Origin: Sva-07 sp963710625 | Lineage (GTDB): Bacteria > Actinomycetota > Acidimicrobiia > Acidimicrobiales > Ilumatobacteraceae | DNA length: 64,000 nucleotides | Reading direction: 5' to 3' | Assembly (NCBI GenBank): GCA_963710625.1 | Contig: CAVQBG010000024.1 | Span: 62,001-126,000 of the forward strand | Part shown: piece by piece, positions 34,413-42,501 of the stretch | How positions within the stretch are numbered: position 1 is the stretch's first letter | Layout: each line of letters opens with the position of its first letter | Notes under the pieces: model-generated | What the model was told of the DNA's origin: nothing | The model's database searches: none | Seen by the model: only the letters and a program-made list of their open reading frames with translations | Program-made: the position numbers and the translations under genes

Positions 34413-35816
34413 CTAGCCGTTGAAGTTGCGGCCGGTGAGTGACATGACGGTCTCCCCGAACAGTTCGGAGAGACTCGGGTGGGGCTGGATGAACTCGGCG
34501 ATCTCGTCGACCGTCGCCTCCCAGTTGACGGCCAGGTAGCCGCCGCTGAGCTGCTCGGTCACCCACGGACCCACCATGTGCACGCCGAGCACCTGGCCGG
34601 CGGAGCCGTCGGCGTTGCGCTTTGCGATGATCTTCACGAGGCCCTCGGTCTCGCCCACGATCTGCGCACGACTGTTGAACTTGAACGGGTGCTTGGCGAC
34701 GACGACGTCGTGCCCGGCAGCCCTGGCCTGCTCCTCGTCGGGGCCGGCCCACGCAACCTCTGGGTGGCAGTAGATCGCCCACGGCACCCGGTCGTACATC
34801 ACGGGCATCGGTGATTCGCCGAGCAGGTGCTTGATGACGAGGATCGCTTCGGCGTAGGCGACGTGAGCGAGCTGCGGGGTCGCGATCAGATCGCCGACTG
34901 CGTACACACCGGGCTCGCCGGTGCGGCAGTACTCGTCGACGACGACGAACCCGCGCTCGTCGACGACCACGCCGGTGCCCTGGAGTCCGAGCTGGTCGGC
35001 GAACGGACGGCGCCCGACCGACACCACGACGGCGTCGACCTCGACGGACTCGTCGTCACCGAACGACACGGTCGTTCCGCCGGAACCGTTCGGTGTGTGG
35101 CCCTTCACCATCACGCCGGTGCGAATCGAGATCTTCTTCTTCTTGAACGACTTCTCCACGACCTTGGCGAGGTCGGCATCCAGGCCGGGAAGGATCTTCG
35201 GGAGGCCCTCCAGGATCGTCACCTCGGACCCGAGGTCGGCGAACGTCGACGCGAACTCGCACCCGATCGCACCGCCACCGATCACGACGACCCGTGCAGG
35301 GACGTGGTCGAGGTCGAGGACCTCGTCGCTGGTCATGATCGGCCCGCCCCGCTCGAAGCCGGGGATCAGGCGCGGGACCGAGCCGGCGGCCAGCATCACC
35401 GAATCGCCCGTGACGACGGCGGTCGACCCGTCGGCCATCACCACGCTCACGGAACGACCGGCGCCGAGTTGGCCGACACCGTTGAACACCTCGACCTTGC
35501 GGCCCTTGCACATCGCTCCGATGCCCTTCACCAGGCCGTCGACGATGCCCTGCTTGCGCTGCTGCGTGCGGGCGAAGTTGACCGAAGCCGGAGCACCGGC
35601 GTCGATGCCGAAGTCGGCGGCGTGATCGACGTGACGCTTCACGGCGGCGGTCTCGAGGAACGCCTTCGCCGGGATGCAGCCACGGTTGAGGCAGGTCCCG
35701 CCGAGCGCATCCTTCTCCACGAGGGCGACGCGCAAGCCGGCCGACGCGCCGTACAGCGCCGCCGAATAGCCGCCCGGGCCCCCACCAATCACCACCAGAT
35801 CGAATTGGTCACTCAC
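34413..35816 (-). CDS. lpd: Dihydrolipoyl dehydrogenase (E3)
   Basis: A 467-residue FAD enzyme that reoxidises dihydrolipoyl groups with NAD+. It shows the N-terminal FAD motif VVIGGGPGGYSAA, the redox disulfide Cys42-Cys47 in GGTCLNRGCIPAKA, a second dinucleotide motif VVVIGGGAIGCEFA, and the C-terminal HPSLSELFGE with the catalytic His-Glu pair. GTG at 35816 (VSDQFDLVVIGGG) is chosen because the family N-terminus aligns there and the upstream 31 codons are Arg-rich. First gene of the lpd-E2-lipBA operon. Confidence 0.94.
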   Translation of the reverse strand: MSDQFDLVVIGGGPGGYSAALYGASAGLRVALVEKDALGGTCLNRGCIPAKAFLETAAVKRHVDHAADFGIDAGAPASVNFARTQQRKQGIVDGLVKGIGAMCKGRKVEVFNGVGQLGAGRSVSVVMADGSTAVVTGDSVMLAAGSVPRLIPGFERGGPIMTSDEVLDLDHVPARVVVIGGGAIGCEFASTFADLGSEVTILEGLPKILPGLDADLAKVVEKSFKKKKISIRTGVMVKGHTPNGSGGTTVSFGDDESVEVDAVVVSVGRRPFADQLGLQGTGVVVDERGFVVVDEYCRTGEPGVYAVGDLIATPQLAHVAYAEAILVIKHLLGESPMPVMYDRVPWAIYCHPEVAWAGPDEEQARAAGHDVVVAKHPFKFNSRAQIVGETEGLVKIIAKRNADGSAGQVLGVHMVGPWVTEQLSGGYLAVNWEATVDEIAEFIQPHPSLSELFGETVMSLTGRNFNG

Positions 35817-35916
35817 CCGTCTCACCGTAGCGCCGGATTCGATGGCTCGTGATCGACCGGACCGGTGGACCCACCGACCGCGGCCACGCCACGACGCCGC
35901 GCCGTCCACGCACCCG

Positions 35917-36342
35917 TCACGGCTCCGACAGCACCCAGTTGCGCTGCTCGTCGCCCCGGCGCAGGATCAGCACGCGGCTCGATCCCTCGGCCCCACTGAC
36001 GTCGAAATCGAGCCGGCATCGCTGCGGCGCCTCGGTGATCTCGGTGCACCGACCGTCCGCCGGGGCGCCGAGCGGGTCGAGCCGGCGGTCGCCGGTGACC
36101 AACACGAAGCTGTCGACCGAGTCGTCGACGCCGCCCACCTCGACGTCGACCCCGAGGAGCGTCGCGGTCTCGCTGACTCCCACGACCGTCACGCCGACGT
36201 CGCCCACCGACACCGCCTCACCGACGACCGCCGGCTCGACCGAGGCGGTCTCGTTGGAGAGTTGGAACAGGAAGACACCACCCGCGAGCAGGATGGCGAG
36301 GCCCACGCCAACCGAGAGCAGCAGCAGCGTGCGGGTCTTCAT
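35917..36342 (-). CDS. Small membrane-anchored extracytoplasmic protein, unknown function
   Basis: A 141-residue protein with a short basic start (MKTRT), one hydrophobic segment at about 6-27, and a beta-rich outer domain of about 110 residues. Two Cys (DGRCTEI and PQRCRLDF) are close enough to form a disulfide. I do not recognise the family. It is divergent from the selenoprotein-like gene (84 nt between starts) and 100 nt upstream of lpd on the same strand. A disulfide in an exported protein next to a DsbE-like oxidoreductase is a suggestive pairing, but no more than that. Confidence 0.68.
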   Translation of the reverse strand: MKTRTLLLLSVGVGLAILLAGGVFLFQLSNETASVEPAVVGEAVSVGDVGVTVVGVSETATLLGVDVEVGGVDDSVDSFVLVTGDRRLDPLGAPADGRCTEITEAPQRCRLDFDVSGAEGSSRVLILRRGDEQRNWVLSEP

Positions 36343-36362
36343 CGGCGTTGCAGCCTAGGAGA

Positions 36363-36377
36363 ACGTTTCGGAAACGT
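36363..36377. promoter_or_regulatory. Perfect palindrome in divergent promoter region
   Basis: ACGTTTCGGAAACGT has 7-nt perfect arms around one central base, 20 nt from the start of the minus-strand small membrane protein gene and about 49 nt before the DsbE-like gene. It is a candidate operator controlling either or both genes. Confidence 0.45.
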
Positions 36378-36426
36378 CCTCGGGCACGACGTGCCCGATC
36401 GTCACCGATTCGGTACCTTCGGGTCG

Positions 36427-37092
36427 GTGACTCCCCCCACGACGACCCGCAGACGCCGCCACCTGACCGTCGGCGCGGTCGCACTCGCGCTGGTGGTCTC
36501 GGCGTGCTCGTCCACCGACGACAGCACCGGCGCCGATGTCACCGCCGTCCCCGAGGCCCCGACCGCCACCGAGCCGACCGACGCTCCTGCGGAGACGCCC
36601 GATCCCTCCGTCGCCGAGCCGACCGAGGAAACCGCGACCCAGCAGAGCACGGCCGCCACCGGCACCGAGGCCACCGAACCCGACGTGGTCGTCCCCGAAG
36701 CCCTCCGGTTCACCGCACCGCTGGTCGGTGGCGGCGAGTTCGACGGTGCGGCGTACGCCGGCAAACCGACGGTGTTCTGGTTCTGGGCGCCCACTTGAAG
36801 CGTGTGCAACCGTGAAGCCCCCTCGGTCGAGGAGGCAGCAGTGAAGTTCCAGGATTCCGCCAACTTCGTCGGTGTGGCATGGACCGGCAGCGACGACTCG
36901 TTCCAGGGGTTCATCGACAAGCACGGGCTCACGTTCCCGCAGATCAGCGACGACCCCGGCGACGTGTTCGACCGGTTCGGCGTCTCGTACCAGCCCGCGC
37001 TCATCGTGGTGAAGACCGACGGCTCGACCGAACTGGTCGCAGGAGCCGTCGACGGCGATCTGCTCGACCAGATCATCTCCGAAGCCGCGTGA
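36427..37092 (+). CDS. DsbE/Mpt53-like thioredoxin-fold lipoprotein with in-frame TGA (predicted selenocysteine, UxxC)
   Basis: Reading through TGA at 36796-36798 gives 221 residues in one frame. Residues 1-21 are a lipoprotein signal (lipobox LVVSAC). An Ala/Pro/Thr/Glu-rich linker follows, then a thioredoxin fold. The active site reads WAPT-TGA-SVCNREAP, so the TGA (codon 124) replaces the first Cys of CxxC, and Cys127 is the second. Around it FDGAAYAGKPTVFWFW, NFVGVAW, FIDKHGLTFP and a cis-Pro loop SYQPAL match secreted Mpt53/DsbE-type proteins, where this position is Cys. A hairpin with bSECIS geometry follows the TGA. It probably acts as an extracytoplasmic disulfide oxidoreductase. The GTG at 36427 starts the signal peptide. 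The alternative, a broken gene, is less likely because both sides keep the fold. Confidence 0.85.
36817..36836 (+). promoter_or_regulatory. Candidate bacterial SECIS hairpin
   Basis: GCCCCCTC pairs with GAGGAGGC (seven pairs, one C-A mismatch) around the loop GGTC. The loop starts 26 nt after the TGA at 36796-36798, within the spacing of known bacterial SECIS elements, and has G at its first two positions, the usual SelB contact. Confidence 0.75.
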
Positions 37093-37169
37093 GCCGGCTC
37101 GGCACCGACCGCACACGCTGACCCTGCTCGGTCGAGCCGATCGGCCGGAACGGTCCTACGCTCGGGGAC

Positions 37170-38066
37170 ATGCGCGTCGCCATCACCGGATCCACGGGCC
37201 TCATCGGCTCGGCCCTGCAACCCCATCTCGAGTCGCTCGGCCACGAGGTGATCCGCGTCGTTCGCGGCAACCCGTCGGGCACCGACATCGTGTGGTCGCC
37301 GGCGGAGTGCCGGATCGACACGCACGCCCTCGACGGCATCGACGCGGTGGTGCACCTCGCCGGCGCGGGGATCGGCGACAAGCGGTGGACCGACGACTAC
37401 AAGCGTGAACTGCTCGAGAGCCGCACCAAGGGCACCACCTTGATCTCCGAGGCAATCGCCGCGGCCGACGACGGCCCGACGGTGTTCCTCTCCGGCTCGG
37501 CGATCGGCATCTACGGCGCTCGCGGCGACGAGGAGCTCGACGAGACGTCGACGCCGGGCACCGGCTTCCTCGCCGACATCTGTGTCCAGTGGGAACAGGC
37601 GACGGGGATGGCCGAGGCCGCAGGTGTTCGCGTCGTCCATCTGCGAACCGGCATCGTGTTGTCAGCGAAGGGTGGCGCGCTCAAGAAGCAGCTGCCGCTG
37701 TTCAAGTTCGGACTCGGCGGAAAGATGGGCGGCGGCCGGCAGTGGCAGAGCTGGATCTCGATCGACGACGAAGTGGCCGCGATCGCACATCTCCTCACGT
37801 CCGAGACCTCCGGCGCCGTCAACCTCACGGCGCCGAACCCGGTGACCAACGCCGAGTTCACCGACACGCTCGGTGAGGTGCTGCACCGCCCGACGTTCCT
37901 CCCGATCCCGAAGTTCGGCCCAAAGCTCCTGCTCGGTGGTGAGCTCGCGGACAACCTGCTGTTCTCCGGCCAGAAGGTGTACCCCCGCGTGCTCGAGGCC
38001 GATGCCGGGTTCAGCTTCCAGCACCCCGACCTCCCGACGGCGCTGAGCGCGCTCCTGGCCAAGTGA
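37170..38066 (+). CDS. TIGR01777 family NAD(P)-dependent epimerase-like protein
   Basis: A 298-residue extended-SDR protein: Rossmann motif ITGSTGLIGSAL at about 5-16, VVHLAGAGIGDKRWTDDYK near 66-85 (the GDKRW block is typical of TIGR01777/YfcH), a SGSAIGIYG strand with a Tyr and the LRTGIVLSAKGGALKK block, then a C-terminal FGPKLLLGGELADNLLFSGQ region shared by the family. A nucleotide-sugar or small-molecule reductase role is assumed for such proteins but not known. It is 77 nt after the DsbE-like gene and 10 nt before the FAD protein gene, on the same strand, so all may be cotranscribed. Confidence 0.88.
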   Translation: MRVAITGSTGLIGSALQPHLESLGHEVIRVVRGNPSGTDIVWSPAECRIDTHALDGIDAVVHLAGAGIGDKRWTDDYKRELLESRTKGTTLISEAIAAADDGPTVFLSGSAIGIYGARGDEELDETSTPGTGFLADICVQWEQATGMAEAAGVRVVHLRTGIVLSAKGGALKKQLPLFKFGLGGKMGGGRQWQSWISIDDEVAAIAHLLTSETSGAVNLTAPNPVTNAEFTDTLGEVLHRPTFLPIPKFGPKLLLGGELADNLLFSGQKVYPRVLEADAGFSFQHPDLPTALSALLAK

Positions 38067-38076
38067 CGAACGGGCG

Positions 38077-39330
38077 ATGAAGCGCCCCGACGCCCCGGTC
38101 GTCGTCGTCGGCGCCGGGCTCGCCGGCCTGTCGTGCGCGGTCGCGCTCCACGAGGCCGGCGTCGCAGTCCGGGTCGTCGAGGCCTCCGACGGGGTCGGCG
38201 GTCGGGTGCGCACCGACCACGTCGACGGCTACACCCTCGACCGCGGGTTCCAGGTGGCGCTCACCGCCTACCCCGAGATGCACCGCCAGCTCGACATGGA
38301 CGCACTCGACCTCCGGGCGTTCGATCCCGGCGCACTCGTGTGGCGTGACGGCAAGGGCTCGGTCGTCGGCGATCCGTTCCGCCGGCCGAGCACCGCGTTC
38401 GCCACCGCGACGGCGCCGATCGGTTCCATGCTCGACAAGGCGCGCATCGGGCTGTTGCGGCATCGCCTACGCAGTGTGCATCCGGTGCAGCTCCTGCGCG
38501 GCGACGACACCTCGACCCGCGATGCGCTTGCCGACGCCGGGTTCTCCGACACGATCGTCGACCGGTTCTTCCGGCCGCTCGTCGGCGGCATCCAACTCGA
38601 CCCCGAGCTCGCCGACAGCCGGCGGATGTTCGACATCATCTTCCGGATGCTGGCCGACGGCGACTCCGCCGTCCCCGCAGCCGGCATGCAGGCGATCCCC
38701 GATCAGCTGGCGGCGCGCCTGCCTTCCGACGCGATCGAGTTCGGCGCCCGCGCGGTCGCGACGACCGACCGGACCGTGATGGTCGAGGGCGGCAACGAGC
38801 AGCCGGCCGCTGCGGTGGTCGTGGCCACCGAAGGACCGGTCGCCGCCGACCTACTCGGCCTGCCACCGGTGGTGTCGAAGTCGGTCGGCGCCGTGTACTT
38901 CTCGGCGCCGGAGCCCCCGATCGATTCGAAGTTCGTGGTCCTCGACGGCACCGGACGGGGCCCCGTGCTCAACGTCGCTGTGATGAGCAACGTGGCGCCC
39001 ACGTATGCACCTCCGGGCCGCCACCTCGTCGTGGCGGCGATGCCCGGCCACGTCGGCGACACGATCGTCGACGACGCTCGCGCACAGCTGCGCAGCTGGT
39101 GGGGTGCGCAGGTCGACGCATGGGATCACGTCAGCACCTACCGGATCGCACACGGCCAACCGGGGCAGCGGCCACCGTTCGATCCCAAGCAGCGAGTCGA
39201 GCTCCCCGACGGTCGATTCGTCTGCGGCGATCACCGCGACACGGCGTCGATCCAGGGCGCGATGTACTCCGGACGTCGCGCTGCGCTGGCGGTCGCGGCA
39301 GCGATCGGTCACACTGGGCCTCATGGCTGA
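38077..39330 (+). CDS. FAD-dependent amine oxidase-like protein
   Basis: A 417-residue flavoprotein of the amine oxidase / protoporphyrinogen oxidase / phytoene desaturase superfamily. The dinucleotide motif VVGAGLAGLSCAVAL is at about 10-24, followed by VVEASDGVGGRVRTD (the RxGGRxRT block). A C-terminal FAD contact lies in FVCGDHRDTASIQGAMYSGR. Length and motifs do not fix the substrate. It lies 10 nt after the TIGR01777 gene and overlaps the SRPBCC gene by 8 nt. That TIGR01777-FAD-SRPBCC grouping suggests a common small-molecule or lipid-linked pathway that I cannot name. Confidence 0.86.
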   Translation: MKRPDAPVVVVGAGLAGLSCAVALHEAGVAVRVVEASDGVGGRVRTDHVDGYTLDRGFQVALTAYPEMHRQLDMDALDLRAFDPGALVWRDGKGSVVGDPFRRPSTAFATATAPIGSMLDKARIGLLRHRLRSVHPVQLLRGDDTSTRDALADAGFSDTIVDRFFRPLVGGIQLDPELADSRRMFDIIFRMLADGDSAVPAAGMQAIPDQLAARLPSDAIEFGARAVATTDRTVMVEGGNEQPAAAVVVATEGPVAADLLGLPPVVSKSVGAVYFSAPEPPIDSKFVVLDGTGRGPVLNVAVMSNVAPTYAPPGRHLVVAAMPGHVGDTIVDDARAQLRSWWGAQVDAWDHVSTYRIAHGQPGQRPPFDPKQRVELPDGRFVCGDHRDTASIQGAMYSGRRAALAVAAAIGHTGPHG

Positions 39331-39847
39331 CGGGAACGAGAACCATCCGACCGCACACACCGACGAGCGGATCGAACGAGGGATCCGATTCGTGGCCGCC
39401 GAACCGCAAGCGGTCTTCGACCTCCTCGCCGACCCGAGCCAGCACCCGGTGATCGACGGTTCGGGCACGGTGAAGGCCGCCTCGGACGACCTGCCCGGCC
39501 GGTTGACGCTCGGCTCGAAGTTCGGGATGTCGATGAAGATGGGGGTTCCGTATTCGATCACCAACGAGGTCGTCGAGTTCGACGAACCCAACGTGATCGC
39601 CTGGCGGCACACCGGTCACCACGTGTGGCGCTATCGCCTGCGTCCCGTCGACGGCGGCACCGAGGTCACCGAGGAGTTCGACTGGGGCGTGGCCCGCGTG
39701 CCCCTGGTGTTGAAGCTCACCGGCACCCCCAAGCGCAACGCCAAGGCGATCGAGGCCACCCTCGATCGCCTCGCTGCCCACTTCGCCGACGACGCCGACC
39801 TCGACGCCGGCACCGACACCAGCACCAGCGCCAGCGCCGCGGAGTGA
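39323..39847 (+). CDS. SRPBCC (START-like) family protein
   Basis: A 174-residue protein with the polyketide cyclase/START-like fold: ERGIRFVAAEPQAVFDLLAD at the N-terminus, EFDEPNVIAWRH in the middle, RLRPVDGGTEVTEEFDWG, and a terminal amphipathic helix (AIEATLDRLAAHF). A low-complexity Asp/Ala/Thr/Ser tail ends it. Such proteins bind or modify hydrophobic ligands. The ATG at 39323 overlaps the preceding FAD gene by 8 nt, so translation is coupled. No catalytic residue can be assigned. Confidence 0.85.
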   Translation: MADGNENHPTAHTDERIERGIRFVAAEPQAVFDLLADPSQHPVIDGSGTVKAASDDLPGRLTLGSKFGMSMKMGVPYSITNEVVEFDEPNVIAWRHTGHHVWRYRLRPVDGGTEVTEEFDWGVARVPLVLKLTGTPKRNAKAIEATLDRLAAHFADDADLDAGTDTSTSASAAE

Positions 39848-39881
39848 CGTCGATCACACCGCTGAGCAGGACCTTTGACCA

Positions 39882-39896
39882 TCACAACAATTGTGA
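39882..39896. promoter_or_regulatory. Palindrome upstream of marR-like gene
   Basis: TCACAACAATTGTGA has perfect 6-nt arms around CAA and lies 21 nt before the MarR-family ATG. TTGTGA-type palindromes are common MarR operators, so autoregulation of the marR-argJ pair is likely. Confidence 0.55.
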
Positions 39897-39917
39897 GGGA
39901 GGGGTAGCGTCGATGGC

Positions 39918-40367
39918 ATGGGAACGAACTGGCTCACTCCCGGTGAGATGGCCGCCTGGCGCACGTACATCGAGACCTATGCCGACCTCGTCGCTGCGAT
40001 CGAACGCGACCTCAGCGCCCACGACCTGACCCTCGGCGACTACCAGGTGCTGGTCTACCTGTCGGAGGCCGACGGGCATGCGATGCGCATGTGCGATCTC
40101 GCCGACCGTCTCCAACTGTCACCGAGCGGGCTCACCCGTCGGCTCGACGGCCTGGTGAAGGCCGGACTCGTCACCCGCGTGCCGTCCACCGAGGACCGCC
40201 GCGTGATGATGGCCCAGTTGACCGAGGCCGGCTTCGCCTCGCTCCGCGACGCCGCGCCCGACCACGTCGACAGCGTCCGGCGCCACATCTTCGATCTCCT
40301 CGACGATCAACAGGTCGTCGCGATGGCGTCGATCTTCACGGCGATCAGCGCCGGCCTCGAATCGTGA
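39918..40367 (+). CDS. MarR-family transcriptional regulator
   Basis: A 149-residue winged-helix repressor-type protein: dimerisation helices at both ends, recognition region DLADRLQLSPSGLTRRLDGL at about 61-80, and wing residues VPSTEDRRVMMAQLTEAG (the DRR motif of MarR wings). The effector is unknown. Its operator is probably the palindrome at 39882-39896. The stop overlaps the argJ start as GTGA, an unusual coupling for an arginine gene, so the regulator may control the ArgJ-like enzyme and itself. Confidence 0.9.
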   Translation: MGTNWLTPGEMAAWRTYIETYADLVAAIERDLSAHDLTLGDYQVLVYLSEADGHAMRMCDLADRLQLSPSGLTRRLDGLVKAGLVTRVPSTEDRRVMMAQLTEAGFASLRDAAPDHVDSVRRHIFDLLDDQQVVAMASIFTAISAGLES

Positions 40368-41521
40368 CCGCACTGCCGGCCGGTTTCCGCAGCCACGTTG
40401 CGAACATCGGGGTCAAGGACGACACCGACGACTTCGTGGTCGTCGCCGCGGACGCCGCGTCACCGACGGCCGCCGTCTTCACGAAGAGCCGGTTCTCCGG
40501 CCCGAGCGTCGCACTCAGCCGTGCGAACGTCGCGGACGGGATCGCCCGCGCCGTCGTGGTGATCTCCAAGAACGCCAACGTCGCCACCGGAGCCGACGGC
40601 CACCACGACGCGATCGAGGTGGCGCGCTCGGTTGCGGCACGCCTGGGCTGCGAGCCGACCGAGGTGATCGTCACGTCGACCGGTGTCATCGGGCGTCGCT
40701 ACCCGATCGAGCGGGTGCGTGCAGGCATCGCCGCGCTGCCGGCGTCGCTGACGTCGAACGACGCCGATGGACCCGCTCGCGGGATGATGACCACCGACAC
40801 CCACCCCAAGGTCGCCGAGGCCACGATCGCGGGCAGTGCCGCCCGTGTGGTCGGGATGGCGAAGGGCGTCGGGATGATCGAGCCCGACATGGCGACGCAC
40901 ATCTCGCTGCTGTTCACCGACGCCGAGCTGTCGCCCACCGCCCTCGACGCGTGTTTCCGCCGCGTCGTCGACCGGACCTTCAACTGCGTGAGTGTCGACT
41001 CCGACACCTCGACGAGCGACTCGTCGGTGATCATCGCTTCGGGAGCGGCCGGACCGGTCGAGCTCGACGCCTTCGAGTCGGCGTTGTACGACGTGGCGCT
41101 CGACCTGACGAAGCAGATCGCCCGCGACGGCGAGGGCGCCCATTCGCTGATCGAGGTCCACGTCGACACCGCCAGGGATCGAGCGCAGGCCAAGCGGGTC
41201 GCGAAGGCGATCGTGAACTCACCGCTGGTGAAGACCGCCGTCCACGGCGGCGACCCCAACTGGGGCCGGGTGGCGATGGCGATCGGCAAGTGCAGCGACG
41301 ACACCGACATCGACCAGGACGCGGTGGTGATCCGCTTCGGCGACACCGAGGTGTATCCGACCCTCCTCGACGACGCCGCCCTTGCCGCCCTGTCGGGCTA
41401 CATGCGCAGCCCCGACGTCCGGATCCACGTGTCGCTCGCGACCGGCACGGCCGATGCGACGGTCTGGGGCTGCGACCTCAGCGACGACTACGTCCGATTC
41501 AACGCCGACTACACGACGTAA
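40364..41521 (+). CDS. argJ: ArgJ-family ornithine acetyltransferase
   Basis: A 385-residue Ntn-fold enzyme that transfers acetyl between N-acetylornithine and glutamate and matures by self-cleavage. The nucleophile is Thr178 in KGVGMIEPDMATHIS, with TSTGVIG near 104-110 and GMMTTDTHPK near 140-149 typical of the family; GGDPNWGRVAMAIGK lies in the second half. One block, ISKNANVATG near 67-76, differs from the usual NSGNAN-ATG. The GTG at 40364 overlaps marR. No other arginine gene is in the window, so the role could be arginine synthesis or an ArgJ paralog for another acyl transfer. Confidence 0.87.
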   Translation: MTALPAGFRSHVANIGVKDDTDDFVVVAADAASPTAAVFTKSRFSGPSVALSRANVADGIARAVVVISKNANVATGADGHHDAIEVARSVAARLGCEPTEVIVTSTGVIGRRYPIERVRAGIAALPASLTSNDADGPARGMMTTDTHPKVAEATIAGSAARVVGMAKGVGMIEPDMATHISLLFTDAELSPTALDACFRRVVDRTFNCVSVDSDTSTSDSSVIIASGAAGPVELDAFESALYDVALDLTKQIARDGEGAHSLIEVHVDTARDRAQAKRVAKAIVNSPLVKTAVHGGDPNWGRVAMAIGKCSDDTDIDQDAVVIRFGDTEVYPTLLDDAALAALSGYMRSPDVRIHVSLATGTADATVWGCDLSDDYVRFNADYTT

Positions 41522-41666
41522 CGGGCCCCACTCATCCGACCTGCACAACGCCGCCAACCTCGGATTTCCGAAGGGGCGATGGGTGTGTCGAGTGCAAGGC
41601 GCGAGACGAGGACGCTGCCTCAGGGCAGCGACGAGTTCTCGCAACGCAGCAATCGGCCGCCCAGCG

Positions 41667-42443
41667 TCACTTCGGGGGCATGCGGATGCCGCCGTCGACG
41701 CGGATCGACTCGGCGTTCATGTAGCTGTTGGTGACGCATTCGAGCACCATCGACGCGAGCTGCTCGGGGTCGCCGAGGCGCTTCGGGAACAGCACGCCCT
41801 TCTGGAGGTTCTCCTTGAACGCCTCGCTGGCTTCGCCCTCTCCGTAGATCGGGGTGTCGATCAGGCCGGGAGCGACGGTGTTGACGCGAATGCCCACCGC
41901 CGAGAGGTCGCGGGCGATCGGCAGGGTCATGCCGACGACGCCGCCCTTCGAGGCCGAGTAGCTCGCCTGGCCGATCTGGCCGTCGAACGCGGCGACCGAG
42001 GCGATGTTGACGATCGCTCCACGCTCGCCGTACTCGAGCGGCTCGGTCGTGCTCATCGCCGTGGCGGCGACGCGGATGCAGTCGAAGGTGCCGATCAGGT
42101 TGATCGCGATGACCTTCTTGAAGGCGTCGAGGTTGGCGGCCGACTCGAGCGTGCCGTCCTTGCCGACCGTGCGCTGCGCCCAGCCGATGCCGGCGGAGTT
42201 GACGAGCACTCGCACGGGTCCCATCGACTTGGCCATCTCGACCGCGTTGACGATGTCGTCGGTGTTGGTGACGTCGACCTTGCAGAACGCACCGCCGATC
42301 TCGTCGGCGAGTTCGTTGCCCTTGTCCTCCTGCAGGTCGGCGATGACGACCTTGGCTCCCTTGGCGGCCAGCATCCGGGCCGAGGCGGCTCCGATTCCTG
42401 ATGCTCCACCGGTGACGATTGCGCTTGCTCCAGAGATGTCCAT
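41667..42443 (-). CDS. Short-chain dehydrogenase, 3-hydroxyacyl-CoA dehydrogenase type
   Basis: A 258-residue classical SDR: IVTGGASGIGAASA at about 9-22, VNSAGIGWAQ near 86-95, catalytic Ser in IVNIASVAAF and Tyr-Lys in YSASKGG, and a C-terminal VDGGIRMPP. The N-terminal block and a long insertion after NSAGIG resemble HSD17B10/3-hydroxyacyl-CoA dehydrogenase type II. Fatty acid or steroid substrates are therefore plausible. The ATG at 42443 is preferred over an upstream Met, which would add a low-complexity extension. It is convergent with argJ, with 145 nt between the stops. Confidence 0.88.
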   Translation of the reverse strand: MDISGASAIVTGGASGIGAASARMLAAKGAKVVIADLQEDKGNELADEIGGAFCKVDVTNTDDIVNAVEMAKSMGPVRVLVNSAGIGWAQRTVGKDGTLESAANLDAFKKVIAINLIGTFDCIRVAATAMSTTEPLEYGERGAIVNIASVAAFDGQIGQASYSASKGGVVGMTLPIARDLSAVGIRVNTVAPGLIDTPIYGEGEASEAFKENLQKGVLFPKRLGDPEQLASMVLECVTNSYMNAESIRVDGGIRMPPK

Positions 42444-42501
42444 GGCCGCGAAACCTATTCGGCCAGAGGCCGCCGTGAGCAATCGGGCAACGCCGTCGAG
42501 G

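Noticed and set aside
36802..37092. Separate small thioredoxin-like gene starting at GTG 36802
   Set aside because: The frame is continuous with the upstream lipoprotein part through the TGA, and a start here would remove the first active-site residue and most of the fold.
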